Shown here piece by piece: positions 8,962 through 17,132 of a stretch of 64,000 nucleotides of DNA; position 1 is the first letter of the stretch, and each line of letters starts with the position of its first letter. The notes under the pieces are model-generated. The model had not been told where the DNA came from. It saw only the letters and a program-made list of their open reading frames with translations, and ran no database searches. The position numbers and the translations under genes are program-made. The DNA is from J027 sp034437655 (GTDB lineage Bacteria > Chloroflexota > Anaerolineae > Aggregatilineales > J027): the NCBI GenBank assembly GCA_034437655.1, contig DAOTTU010000041.1:1-64000 (forward strand). Direction: 5' to 3'.

Positions 8962-10231
8962 GAGCATCCTGTGTATGCTGCTGATTGCTGAGGATAAGCA
9001 GTAACCCGACCGCCAACGTCGTCGCCAGCAACGATGAGCCACCATAGCTAACCAGCGGCACCGTTACCCCGGTGAGTGGCCACAGGCGTAGTGTGCCACC
9101 GATAATCATCAGGCTTTGGGTAGCAATCAACAGGCTAACACCAGCCGCCAACAACGCCGAAAAGCTCAACGGTGGCGCTTGCATAGCGATTCTTAGGCCA
9201 CGAAAGATCAACAGTAGCAAGGTAAACAACAGTCCCATAACGCCAATAAACCCCCATTCTTCGGCAATGGCAGCAAAAATAAAGTCAGAATGGGCCACGG
9301 GCACAAAGGTCGGGATTCCCTGCCCCACACCACTCCCCAGCAAACTTCCGGCCGCCACTGCCATCAGGCTTTGCACAATCTGGAAGGCGCGGTCATCAGC
9401 CTGGGGCCAGGGGTTTAGCCAGATGTCGATGCGCAGCCGTACCAAATCGTAAACGGCATAGGCAATAGCGGTGGTAACACTGATGACTGCTCCACCAGCA
9501 ACCAAAACAATCCAATGTCCACTCGTAAGGTAAAGCATCAACAGATAGATCAGAAAAAAGAGGGTCGCTGTGCCGAGGTCACGTTGCAGAATCAATACTA
9601 ACATGCAGATAAGCAGCACCAAAGCTGTTGGAGCCATTAAGCGCAGGTCAAACAAACGATAGCGAATGCGACTGGCATTTCGGGAGAAGTACACCGCCAG
9701 AAACAGTATCACAATCAATTTGAGCAGTTCCGACGGTTGGTAGAATAAATCACCGCCTCCTAACCACAGACGCGGCCCCACCCCCGAAGGATTCACGCCA
9801 AAAAACACTGTCGCCATCAGCGAGAGGATACCAAGCCCTAACCAGTGCCAATGCCAGTTCTGCAACCAGCGCAAATGATGCGGCAACCACCACAACCCCA
9901 CCAGCGCCACCGAACTCACCGCGATCCATACGGCTTGACGGTCAGCAAACGTCGGTTGCAAACGATCAATCGCGGTTAAGCCCCACCCCATCAGGAGAAA
10001 CATCGACGGTAAAAGATAAGGGTCACGCTGCGGGAGGAGACGCCGCGCCTGTAGATGCACCACGGTCGCACACAGTCCCCAAACGCCAATGTTCCAGAAT
10101 TGCCAGACCGGCCGTTGGAGGCTAATCAACAGCATCGACTGGTTGAGCAGGATAAAAAGTGCCGCAAGCCCCAGCAAGTGGCGTTCGCGGCGCGAGACAT
10201 CCTGTGGCAAAAGCGCTGTGGTTGAAGTCAT
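8951..10231 (-). CDS. FtsW/RodA/SpoVE family peptidoglycan glycosyltransferase
   Basis: A 426-residue SEDS protein with about ten transmembrane helices. Family signatures are GSGVGQGIPTFVPVAHSDFIFAA, with the conserved Asp of the SEDS active site, then EEWGFIG, and near the C-terminus PLVSYGGSSL. SEDS proteins polymerise lipid II in the membrane during division or elongation and work with a class B PBP. The gene is followed by and overlaps a PBP-like gene whose catalytic motifs are lost. The polymerase side therefore looks intact while its partner looks non-catalytic. I cannot tell whether it serves division or elongation. Confidence 0.93.
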   Translation of the reverse strand: MTSTTALLPQDVSRRERHLLGLAALFILLNQSMLLISLQRPVWQFWNIGVWGLCATVVHLQARRLLPQRDPYLLPSMFLLMGWGLTAIDRLQPTFADRQAVWIAVSSVALVGLWWLPHHLRWLQNWHWHWLGLGILSLMATVFFGVNPSGVGPRLWLGGGDLFYQPSELLKLIVILFLAVYFSRNASRIRYRLFDLRLMAPTALVLLICMLVLILQRDLGTATLFFLIYLLMLYLTSGHWIVLVAGGAVISVTTAIAYAVYDLVRLRIDIWLNPWPQADDRAFQIVQSLMAVAAGSLLGSGVGQGIPTFVPVAHSDFIFAAIAEEWGFIGVMGLLFTLLLLIFRGLRIAMQAPPLSFSALLAAGVSLLIATQSLMIIGGTLRLWPLTGVTVPLVSYGGSSLLATTLAVGLLLILSNQQHTQDAHDN

Positions 10232-10290
10232 GGTTTGATAGTACTCAAGTTCAACATCAGCGCCTAGCCGCGTTCGGCAAGCACCGGGGA

Positions 10291-11151
10291 TTAGTTGAGT
10301 AAGTTGTCGGCAAGCGGGCCGAGCTTCTCACGTTTTTCGTCAGTAATGAGCTTACGACTGCTGGTGAGTGTACCTTTCAGGGCCGTGTGTGCCGCAGATT
10401 TTTCTGTCATCGCTGCCAGTTTAGGCACAGCGTCAACGAGCATCTGTTGCGCAGTTTGCAAATTGTTGCGCATCGTCTTCATCACCATCTCGACTGTAAC
10501 ATCTTGCTCATGCCAGACGTCATAGTCAGTAACCATCGCAGCGACCGCATAGCAGATTTCGGCTTCGCGTGCTAAAAATGCTTCGGGTGAAGTCGTCATA
10601 CCGATGATATCCATGCCCCACTGCCGATAGAGGTTGCTTTCAGCGCGAGTGCTGAAGCGCGGCCCTTCAATGGTGATATACGTCCCGTTGCGATGAACCG
10701 TCCCCCCTACAGTATCCACAGACTCAGCAAGCACACCGCGGACTGCATCGCAGAACGGGTCGGCAACGCCGACATGCGCAACCACACCGTCTTCAAAGAA
10801 GGTTGCATCGCGTTTGCCTTTGGTGAAGTCAACCAGTTGATCTGGAATGCAAAAATGCCCGGGGGCATAATCCTCACGCAGTGACCCACACGCACTGACA
10901 GCGATGAGGTACTTAACGCCCACGCTTTTCAACGCAAAAATATTCGCCCGATAGGGAACTTCGCTGGGGCTATGGCGGTGTCCATTGCCATGACGCGGCA
11001 CAAAGACGACTTCGACATCAGCAATGGTGCCACTGATAAGCGGGGCACTCGGTTTGCCGTATGGGGTATCAATATCGTGGGAATCTGTATTTTGTAGCGC
11101 CTCCATGTTATACAATCCTGAGCCGCCGATGATACCAATTTTGGGGTTCAT
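10291..11151 (-). CDS. mtnP: S-methyl-5'-thioadenosine phosphorylase
   Basis: A 286-residue purine nucleoside phosphorylase-family enzyme. It has the N-terminal IGIIGGSGLY loop, PRHGNGHRHSPSEVPYRAN and TSPEAFLAREAEICYAVAAMVTDYDVWHE, where the Asp in TDYD fits adenine rather than guanine specificity. It cleaves methylthioadenosine to adenine and methylthioribose 1-phosphate in methionine salvage; some relatives also use adenosine. I start it at MNPKIGIIGG, with GGAG about 11 bases upstream; a start at 11172 is possible but lacks a ribosome site. It lies 59 bases upstream of ftsW on the same strand. Confidence 0.92.
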   Translation of the reverse strand: MNPKIGIIGGSGLYNMEALQNTDSHDIDTPYGKPSAPLISGTIADVEVVFVPRHGNGHRHSPSEVPYRANIFALKSVGVKYLIAVSACGSLREDYAPGHFCIPDQLVDFTKGKRDATFFEDGVVAHVGVADPFCDAVRGVLAESVDTVGGTVHRNGTYITIEGPRFSTRAESNLYRQWGMDIIGMTTSPEAFLAREAEICYAVAAMVTDYDVWHEQDVTVEMVMKTMRNNLQTAQQMLVDAVPKLAAMTEKSAAHTALKGTLTSSRKLITDEKREKLGPLADNLLN

Positions 11152-11208
11152 AAAATGCGTTTCTCCGTTCATTGATCAAGGGGATCGTAGTATTTTTCAG
11201 CAGCAGCC

Positions 11209-11217
11209 AGTATAGCA
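11209..11217 (-). promoter_or_regulatory. Putative extended -10 promoter for mtnP
   Basis: On the minus strand the bases read TGCTATACT, a TGn-extended -10 with TATACT, 57 bases upstream of the mtnP ATG. No good -35 box lies 17 bases further up, as is common for extended -10 promoters. The assignment rests on consensus match only. Confidence 0.45.
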
Positions 11218-11353
11218 TATGCTGACCAGACCCTAATGGTAATAAGTCAAGCTCTAACATGGGTTAAGGCACGTAGAGCATTGTACCTTTTTGCATAGAC
11301 GGTTTAGCATAGGAACATAAAAAGTCTCCGTAAAACCGAAAGGCAAAAAACCG

Positions 11354-13234
11354 ATGGCGCTAACACCATACGATAAAAAACCAGGAATATGGCACTGGAA
11401 AGGGAGTTCTGTTGCAGAACAAACCATCGAAGCACTGGCCCGCACCATACGCAAATGGGCTCCACATGTGAAAATGGTCTTCGTCAAAACCAGTGATGGC
11501 AGCGATTGGATGGGCAAGTATGATAGCGGACAACTGGCCATCAACGGCCCGGAAGATGTCGCACGCTGGGTAGAAGTTTTGGCGTCGAATGGGCTGGAAT
11601 TTCATGCGTGGTGTGTGCCCAAGGGGCGCGATGTCAACGCAGAAGCCGACATTATCATCGAGACGTGTGCCGTGGATGGTGTCAAATCGATGGTGCTTGA
11701 CATTGAGCCGTATGCAGGTTTCTGGGAAGTTGGGCGCGAACCTATTCGCCCCTTCATACAGCGTGTCCGGCGGGGCATTGGGGGCGGTTTTCATCTGGGT
11801 ATGTCGGTTGACCCACGACAACAGCATTATGCGCGCATCTTCCCTGATGCCTGGCGACCGTATGTCAATAGCATCCATCCACAATGCTACTGGGTATCCT
11901 TCGAGCGTGACTTTCAAGAAGTGCTGGACGAAGCATATCGCGTGTGGGGCAACTATGGCGTGCCAGTGATTCCGCTTTTGCAAGCCAATGCCGACCCCGA
12001 TGAGCTGAGTCAGGCGCGGCAATATGTTGTCGGCTTTCACAACGCGCTGGCGCTCAACTGGTGGCGGTTTGGGCTAATTGGCCCGGCGCAGTTCCCCATC
12101 GTGAACATCCCGCTGACCCGCATTGAGTCTCCACAGGAACCAGAACCACCACAGGGTGGGCACTATGGCGCAGAAATCGTCGTGACGCCCGACGACCCCG
12201 GATATCGCATGGGTACGCACAGCAACCAACCCATTAACGACGTCACTGAACGCTTTGACAGCGCCCTCGGCTGGCCGATCCTCTACAAAACAACGCGCAG
12301 CGACGCGAGCAGTGTATGGGCTTTGTGGGACCCGAACTTGACCGAAAGTGGTTGGTATGAAGTCGCGACGTTTGTCTCTGCACGCTATGCTACTGCTACC
12401 CGGGCCCGGTATAAGCTGCACGGCGTTACCGGGGTCAACGGCGAGGTCCAGGTAGAAATTGACCAGAGCGACTATGACAACCTGTGGGTGCCGCTCGGAA
12501 TTTTCCGCTTTGACGCCAACAATGCACAGGCGGGCATTGTCTTCCTCAATGACCTGACCTTTGAAGATGACCGCATCATCGGCTTTCACGCCATGCGCTA
12601 TCGGCGGATTATTGATGCTAATGAGGAGCTGTTGCAAAACGGCGGCCGCACCTATCTTGCTGATGGCTACGATGCCCCGATTGGCACCCGTGAATTGCGG
12701 CAGAGCGATGACATCTGGCCGGGCGATTGGTTTGACGCCACCGGGTTTGCTGTGCGCTATTTCCGAGGGACGCCACAGGAGGCTTATCACACCGGGGCCG
12801 ACCTGAACCTTAACCGCCCCTATTGGGACGCCGACGCCAATGCCCCTGTGTTTGCCGTAGCCTCTGGCGTTGTGTCCTTTGCCGGGCGCATCGCAGGCTG
12901 GGGCAATGTCATCGTGATTCGTCACGACCCACTCGTCAGTACCGGGCAAGAAATGTACAGCCGCTATGCCCATGTCACTAAAATGCGTGTCGAACTGGGC
13001 GACCGGGTGCAGCGTGGCCAGCAAATCGCTAATGTTGGCAATGCAGAGGGAGCATTCCCATATCACTTACACTTTGATCTGAGCCCAACCAATACAAATT
13101 TACAGCCGCCCAATATTCTGGAGAGCAAGCCCTACCACTGGCCACGCCTGAACCTGCAAGAGCTACAGCAGCGTTATGTTGACCCGCGTGAGTTCATTGC
13201 AGAAAATCGCCCCCCACGAGGCATACGCGGCTAG
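11354..13234 (+). CDS. TIM-barrel, beta-sandwich and M23 metallopeptidase fusion protein
   Basis: A 626-residue protein. Residues about 5-250 look like a glycosidase-type TIM barrel, with acidic residues in VLDIEPYAGFW near 113-123. Residues about 285-420 resemble the beta-sandwich of golvesin/xanthan-lyase C-terminal domains (RFDSALGW, SGWYEVATFVSA, FRFDANN). Residues about 465-580 are an M23 (LytM-type) domain with HTGAD (His479, Asp483), His540 in RYAH and His573 in HLHFD, so the zinc site is complete. Together this suggests cell-wall or glycan cleavage, but no signal peptide or transmembrane helix is visible at the N-terminus, which is odd. It stands alone, and its 3' end overlaps the convergent fmt stop by three bases. 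Confidence 0.82.
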   Translation: MALTPYDKKPGIWHWKGSSVAEQTIEALARTIRKWAPHVKMVFVKTSDGSDWMGKYDSGQLAINGPEDVARWVEVLASNGLEFHAWCVPKGRDVNAEADIIIETCAVDGVKSMVLDIEPYAGFWEVGREPIRPFIQRVRRGIGGGFHLGMSVDPRQQHYARIFPDAWRPYVNSIHPQCYWVSFERDFQEVLDEAYRVWGNYGVPVIPLLQANADPDELSQARQYVVGFHNALALNWWRFGLIGPAQFPIVNIPLTRIESPQEPEPPQGGHYGAEIVVTPDDPGYRMGTHSNQPINDVTERFDSALGWPILYKTTRSDASSVWALWDPNLTESGWYEVATFVSARYATATRARYKLHGVTGVNGEVQVEIDQSDYDNLWVPLGIFRFDANNAQAGIVFLNDLTFEDDRIIGFHAMRYRRIIDANEELLQNGGRTYLADGYDAPIGTRELRQSDDIWPGDWFDATGFAVRYFRGTPQEAYHTGADLNLNRPYWDADANAPVFAVASGVVSFAGRIAGWGNVIVIRHDPLVSTGQEMYSRYAHVTKMRVELGDRVQRGQQIANVGNAEGAFPYHLHFDLSPTNTNLQPPNILESKPYHWPRLNLQELQQRYVDPREFIAENRPPRGIRG

Positions 13235-14166
13235 TCACCAAAGGTTGCACCGTCAATTTCATTAAACCCGTTCACAAAATCCTGAGCTGGCATGGCTTTG
13301 CGTCCGGCAAGCTGTATTTCTGTCGGGGCAAAGCTATTGCCATCTCCACAACCAATGAGCAACGCATAGTCTTTATCCACAGCAACTTTCCCGGCCGAGA
13401 GTGAACGGCCTGTGACCACCTCGCCACGGATAATTTTGAGCATTTGCCCGTTCCAGTGGGTAAAAGTGCCTGGCCACGGGAAAAACGCCCGCACCTGACG
13501 GTCAATCTGTGCAGCACTATGGTTCCAGTCCATGCGGCCGTCGTCTTTTTGAATACGCGGGGCATAAGTAGCATTGTCGTCGTTTTGCGCTTTCGGCTGG
13601 ATGCTGCCATCAACAAGCCCTTGCAGCGTCGAAATCAGGAGCGGACCCCCCAGCGCGGCCAATTTATCATGCAGAGATTGGCCGGTTTCGTCTGGCTCAA
13701 TCGGGATGGCTGCTTTGCCAAGCATTGGCCCGGTATCTAGCCCAGCGCCCATCTGCATGATTGTAATCCCGCTCTCGGCGTCCCCGGCCATAATCGCTGA
13801 TTGTATAGGTGCTGCCCCCCGCCAACGTGGAAGCAATGATGCATGAACGTTAATGCTGCCATGCGTCGGCAAATCTAGCACAGCCTGTCGCAAAATTTGC
13901 CCATAAGCTGCCACAACGTGAAAGTCGGGTTCGTAAGTGCGTAGCTGAGCCATGACGTCCTTGCCGCGCAGCTTTTCTGGCTGAAACACAGGCAACTCGT
14001 GCTGCAATGCCAGTTGTTTAACTGGGCTTTGCCGCAATTTATTGCCACGGCCGGCGGGGCGGTCTGGTTGGGTGATGACGGCGACAACCTGCATATCTGG
14101 CGCGCCAAGCAGTGCCGCCAGTGTGGGCACAGCGAAGTCTGGGGTTCCCATGAATACAATACGCAT
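13231..14166 (-). CDS. fmt: Methionyl-tRNA formyltransferase
   Basis: A 311-residue enzyme that formylates initiator Met-tRNA with 10-formyl-THF. The N-terminus MRIVFMGTPDFAVPTL, the active-site stretch INVHASLLPRWRGAAPIQ (Asn and His of the catalytic triad) and ITIMQMGAGLDTGPML with the catalytic Asp are all present. The C-terminal OB-like domain (KVAVDKDYALLIGCGDG) is also there. Length is normal for the family. I start it at MRIVFMG, with AGGA about 12 bases upstream; the long frame beyond 14166 is low-quality extension. No def (peptide deformylase) gene is adjacent. Confidence 0.95.
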   Translation of the reverse strand: MRIVFMGTPDFAVPTLAALLGAPDMQVVAVITQPDRPAGRGNKLRQSPVKQLALQHELPVFQPEKLRGKDVMAQLRTYEPDFHVVAAYGQILRQAVLDLPTHGSINVHASLLPRWRGAAPIQSAIMAGDAESGITIMQMGAGLDTGPMLGKAAIPIEPDETGQSLHDKLAALGGPLLISTLQGLVDGSIQPKAQNDDNATYAPRIQKDDGRMDWNHSAAQIDRQVRAFFPWPGTFTHWNGQMLKIIRGEVVTGRSLSAGKVAVDKDYALLIGCGDGNSFAPTEIQLAGRKAMPAQDFVNGFNEIDGATFGD

Positions 14167-14197
14167 GGTAAGAAATTGTCCTTTTGCATTTATTGCC

Positions 14198-14226
14198 TTG
14201 CAGCCAATCCTGTTGTAACCTATAGG
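14198..14226 (+). promoter_or_regulatory. Putative sigma70-type promoter for the membrane protein at 14255
   Basis: TTGCAG at 14198-14203, a 17-base spacer and TATAGG at 14221-14226, 28 bases before the ATG at 14255. Spacing is ideal and both boxes are within two mismatches of consensus. Seen in the sequence only. Confidence 0.5.
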
Positions 14227-14254
14227 TAAACACTGTAGTGGAGCGAGTAACCCT

Positions 14255-14989
14255 ATGCCAGACCCAGTACGCAAAATTGACGAAGCAGGACGTGTTATAA
14301 ATCGTGGTTTGAACGCCCCCGGCCAAGCCGCTCGTGATGCGAACAGCCGTGTTCGTAATCTGAAGGCTGCGCCACGCCGCAACATGCAACAGATTCGTAG
14401 CCGCGCCAAAGCTGTGCAACAAGCGCCGGGCCGCCGCATGAAACAGATGCGTAACAATGCAATGGCTCCAATTCGTGGCGTTAGAGGTCAGATGAATCAC
14501 CTTGGTGGTGCTGCGGGTGGGCTTGGCGGTAAAGTTGGCTTGAATGGCCAGCAGTACAAGCGCCGGGCCGACCGCATGAGCAATACTGACTTCAGCGTGA
14601 GTGCTATGCTCTACCCGCTCGCCTGGATTTTGACCCCCATCGCTGGCTTTGTGGCAGACTGGGACACGGCATTCATCCGCTATCATCTGGCACATGCCCG
14701 CATTCTTGGCTTTTTGTCGTTCTTGCTGGTGCCGGCCATCATCGTGACCCTGTTCATTGACCCGGTGTTGAGCATCGCCCCTATTGTCTTGCTGATGCTG
14801 TTCTGGATGTATACCTGGTTCCTTGGTTTTCGTGCCTACGGTGGCAACATTGTGCTGCTCCCGTTTATTTCGGGGTGGTTGATCCGGCGCGGGCGTGTTG
14901 ACTTCGACACCATTGAAGCGCGGTTGACAGGCGCACCCGCTGACCCGGTTCGTGTCCACTACAACCCACATCAGGGACGTGGCTTCTAG
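14255..14989 (+). CDS. Basic-tailed membrane protein, unknown
   Basis: A 244-residue protein. The first 110 residues are very basic and of low complexity (many Arg, Gln, Asn and Gly; for example GGAAGGLGGKVGLNG), probably disordered and nucleic-acid- or phospholipid-facing. Residues about 115-215 hold three or four transmembrane helices (LYPLAWILTPIAGFVADW, ILGFLSFLLVPAIIVTLFI, LSIAPIVLLMLFWMYTWFLG). The membrane part faintly resembles Tic20/DUF4870 proteins, but I would not assign that. It is a single-gene unit with its own promoter upstream and a hairpin downstream. Function unknown. Confidence 0.75.
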   Translation: MPDPVRKIDEAGRVINRGLNAPGQAARDANSRVRNLKAAPRRNMQQIRSRAKAVQQAPGRRMKQMRNNAMAPIRGVRGQMNHLGGAAGGLGGKVGLNGQQYKRRADRMSNTDFSVSAMLYPLAWILTPIAGFVADWDTAFIRYHLAHARILGFLSFLLVPAIIVTLFIDPVLSIAPIVLLMLFWMYTWFLGFRAYGGNIVLLPFISGWLIRRGRVDFDTIEARLTGAPADPVRVHYNPHQGRGF

Positions 14990-15023
14990 TTCGACCCTTG
15001 CTCCCCGGGAATAATTTGCTTGC

Positions 15024-15057
15024 AATCCCGCTGCGCTGAACAACGTGGTGGGATTTT
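15024..15057 (+). terminator. Probable intrinsic terminator after the 14255 membrane-protein gene
   Basis: A 12-base stem (15024-15035 with 15044-15055) that includes three G-U pairs, an 8-base loop, then a short TTTT. The G-U pairs become A-C mismatches on the other strand, so it works as a plus-strand structure. The U-tract is short, so efficiency may be modest. Confidence 0.55.
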
Positions 15058-15073
15058 CCGATCTTTAAGCGGA

Positions 15074-15286
15074 CTAACGCTGTTGTCGAGGGCGAATGAC
15101 GAATACTTCAACATAACTGAAGATAGCCACCGCGATCAGGCTACACAACCCGGTAATTAAAAAAGCGGCAACACTATCCAGTGATTGTGTAAACGTGATC
15201 AAAATGCCGACGGCCCCGCCAATGAGGACACCCGCATTCACGACAACACGTGACGGTTCGTATGGACGTCTGGGTTGTTCTGGCAT
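15074..15286 (-). CDS. Small two-helix membrane protein, unknown
   Basis: A 70-residue protein starting MPEQPRRPYEPSRVV, with two transmembrane helices (about residues 13-35 and 40-62) and a basic C-terminus (RPRQQR). An AAGGAG lies about 11 bases before this ATG. A longer frame starts at 15337, but it would run through a near-perfect inverted repeat that looks like an operator, so I prefer the shorter start. It is divergent from recJ. No family recognised. Confidence 0.6.
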   Translation of the reverse strand: MPEQPRRPYEPSRVVVNAGVLIGGAVGILITFTQSLDSVAAFLITGLCSLIAVAIFSYVEVFVIRPRQQR

Positions 15287-15330
15287 CAGCCGAAACTGCT
15301 CCTTAAAGCACTGCTGAAAAGTTAATGTGT

Positions 15331-15351
15331 ATGACAATGCGTCATTGTCAT
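15331..15351. promoter_or_regulatory. Operator-like perfect inverted repeat between divergent genes
   Basis: Arms ATGACAATG and CATTGTCAT are perfect 9-base inverted complements separated by CGT. The site lies 45 bases before the small membrane-protein ATG on the minus strand and 75 bases before the recJ start on the plus strand. Size and symmetry fit a homodimeric transcription factor site. A second 10-base palindrome, ATGGTACCAT, follows at 15365-15374. No regulator gene is adjacent. Confidence 0.5.
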
Positions 15352-15425
15352 GGCAATAATGCGCATGGTACCATCTGATTAGGAAATATTAAACCAGAAC
15401 CGTATACTTGAGGAAACGCTTACTC

Positions 15426-17129
15426 GTGACGAAGCAGCCAAAACGCTGGAAATTAGCGCCAGACCCCCCCGCCGACTATGTTGCGGCGCTCAATGGCATG
15501 GGGAACATCATGGCGCGTGTGTTGTACAACCGTGGACTGGAAACGCCGGCGGCTGCTCATCAATTCCTCTATAATGAATTTAAAGTTCCAAACCCATTTC
15601 TGATGCACGGAATGCACGATGCTGTAAAGCGCATTCGACGAGCGATTCGTGAGCAGGAGCGCATCGTCGTTTATGGTGACTTCGATGCTGATGGCGTGAC
15701 GAGTGTTGCGGTTTTGGTGCAAACGCTTGAAGCGCTCGGGGGGAAGGTTGATCCGTATATCCCTGACCGCGCCGACGAGGGTTATGGGCTGAATGTCCCG
15801 GCATTGCAGGCCTTCGCCGAAGAAGGCGTGCGGCTGGTCATCACGGTAGATTGTGGCATTCGCTCTGTTGCTGAGGTACAAGCGGGCAACGACGCCGGAC
15901 TGGATATTCTCATCACGGATCACCACTCTGTGGGTGAGGTGCTGCCACCGGCCTATGCTATCCTCAACCCCAAGCAGCCGGCCTGTACGTATCCTGAAGA
16001 TATGCTGGCTGGCGTTGGCATTGCGTTTAAGCTGGCGACAGCATTGTTGCTGGCAGCCCGTGAAAGCGGCCAACCGCCCTCATTGCAACCCGGCGATTTG
16101 CTGGACCTCGTTGCGATTGGCACCGTCGCAGACCTGGCCCCACTTGATCGGCCAGAAAACCGTAAAATTGTGCAGCTTGGCCTCGCAGAACTGGCGCGTG
16201 CCAAGCGTCCCGGTGTGTATGCACTGATGGATGTTAGCCGCGTGCGCCCCGAAAAGATGAGTTCAACCAGTATCGGTTATGCCCTTGGACCACGCATTAA
16301 CGCCGCTGGACGACTTGAGAAGGCGATCACAGCCTATAAACTGCTTATGACCAATGACTGGCGCGAAGCCACGTTGCTGGCAAAAGAATTGCAAGACATT
16401 AATTACCGTCGGCAGCAATTAACGACTGACGCGCATCATCTCGCTCGTGAGCTGTCGGTATCCAATGGCAGTGTGCCGTCGCTGTTGTTCGCCGCAGACG
16501 AATCCTTCAAGCCGGGGATTGTGGGACTGGTTGCCGGCCGGCTCACGGAGGAGTTTTATCGCCCCGCCGCCGTGATTGAAGTCGGCGCTGAAGAATCGCA
16601 CGGGTCTTGCCGCAGCACGCCAGAGTTTCACATTACCAACGCGCTCGATCAATGCGCGGATTTATTGGTGCAGCATGGCGGACATGCTCAGGCCGCAGGC
16701 TTTACCATCCGCACTGAGAACATTTCGGCCTTGCACGAGCGGCTGGCAAAAATTACCGATCAGGAACTCGGTCAGTACGACATGTGCCCGACGCTGGTGA
16801 TTGATGCGCAGGCGAACTTGATTGACTTGACGATGGAACTTGCTCAACGCTTCAAACACCTCGAGCCACTGGGCACCGACAACCCTGAGCCCGTCTTGCT
16901 GACCCGTCGCTTGCGTGTGGTCGAAGCACGGCGCGTCGGTGGTGATGGCAAACACTTGAAGCTGCGACTGGCGGATGGCCCAATTAGCATGGACGCAATT
17001 GCGTTCCGCTTTGGTGACTGGCTCAACGACCTGACCACCTATGTTGACGTTGCCTATAACCTACAGATCAACGAATGGAACCGCCGCGTGAACCTGCAAA
17101 TGAATATCGTGGATATTCACCTCCTCTAA
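15426..17129 (+). CDS. recJ: Single-stranded-DNA-specific exonuclease RecJ
   Basis: A 567-residue DHH-family 5'-3' exonuclease acting in recombination and mismatch or excision repair. Motifs present: VYGDFDADGVTS (motif I), VDCGI, ITDHHSVGE (DHH), the family segment GPRINAAGRLE, and HGGHAQAAGF in the DHHA1 domain, followed by an OB fold (LLTRRLRVVEARRVGGDGKHLKLRL). I chose the GTG at 15426 because a GAGGA lies 11 bases upstream; a TTG at 15408 has no ribosome site. It leads a tight plus-strand run; the next gene starts three bases after its stop. Confidence 0.93.
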   Translation: MTKQPKRWKLAPDPPADYVAALNGMGNIMARVLYNRGLETPAAAHQFLYNEFKVPNPFLMHGMHDAVKRIRRAIREQERIVVYGDFDADGVTSVAVLVQTLEALGGKVDPYIPDRADEGYGLNVPALQAFAEEGVRLVITVDCGIRSVAEVQAGNDAGLDILITDHHSVGEVLPPAYAILNPKQPACTYPEDMLAGVGIAFKLATALLLAARESGQPPSLQPGDLLDLVAIGTVADLAPLDRPENRKIVQLGLAELARAKRPGVYALMDVSRVRPEKMSSTSIGYALGPRINAAGRLEKAITAYKLLMTNDWREATLLAKELQDINYRRQQLTTDAHHLARELSVSNGSVPSLLFAADESFKPGIVGLVAGRLTEEFYRPAAVIEVGAEESHGSCRSTPEFHITNALDQCADLLVQHGGHAQAAGFTIRTENISALHERLAKITDQELGQYDMCPTLVIDAQANLIDLTMELAQRFKHLEPLGTDNPEPVLLTRRLRVVEARRVGGDGKHLKLRLADGPISMDAIAFRFGDWLNDLTTYVDVAYNLQINEWNRRVNLQMNIVDIHLL

Positions 17130-17132
17130 CTG

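Noticed and set aside
12074..13066. A 330-codon minus-strand frame inside the M23 fusion gene
   Set aside because: It lies fully opposite a gene with clear M23 motifs; the translation has no family features.
14039..15043. A 334-codon minus-strand frame spanning fmt's start and the 14255 gene
   Set aside because: It conflicts with two supported genes and its translation is His/Thr-rich without any known pattern.
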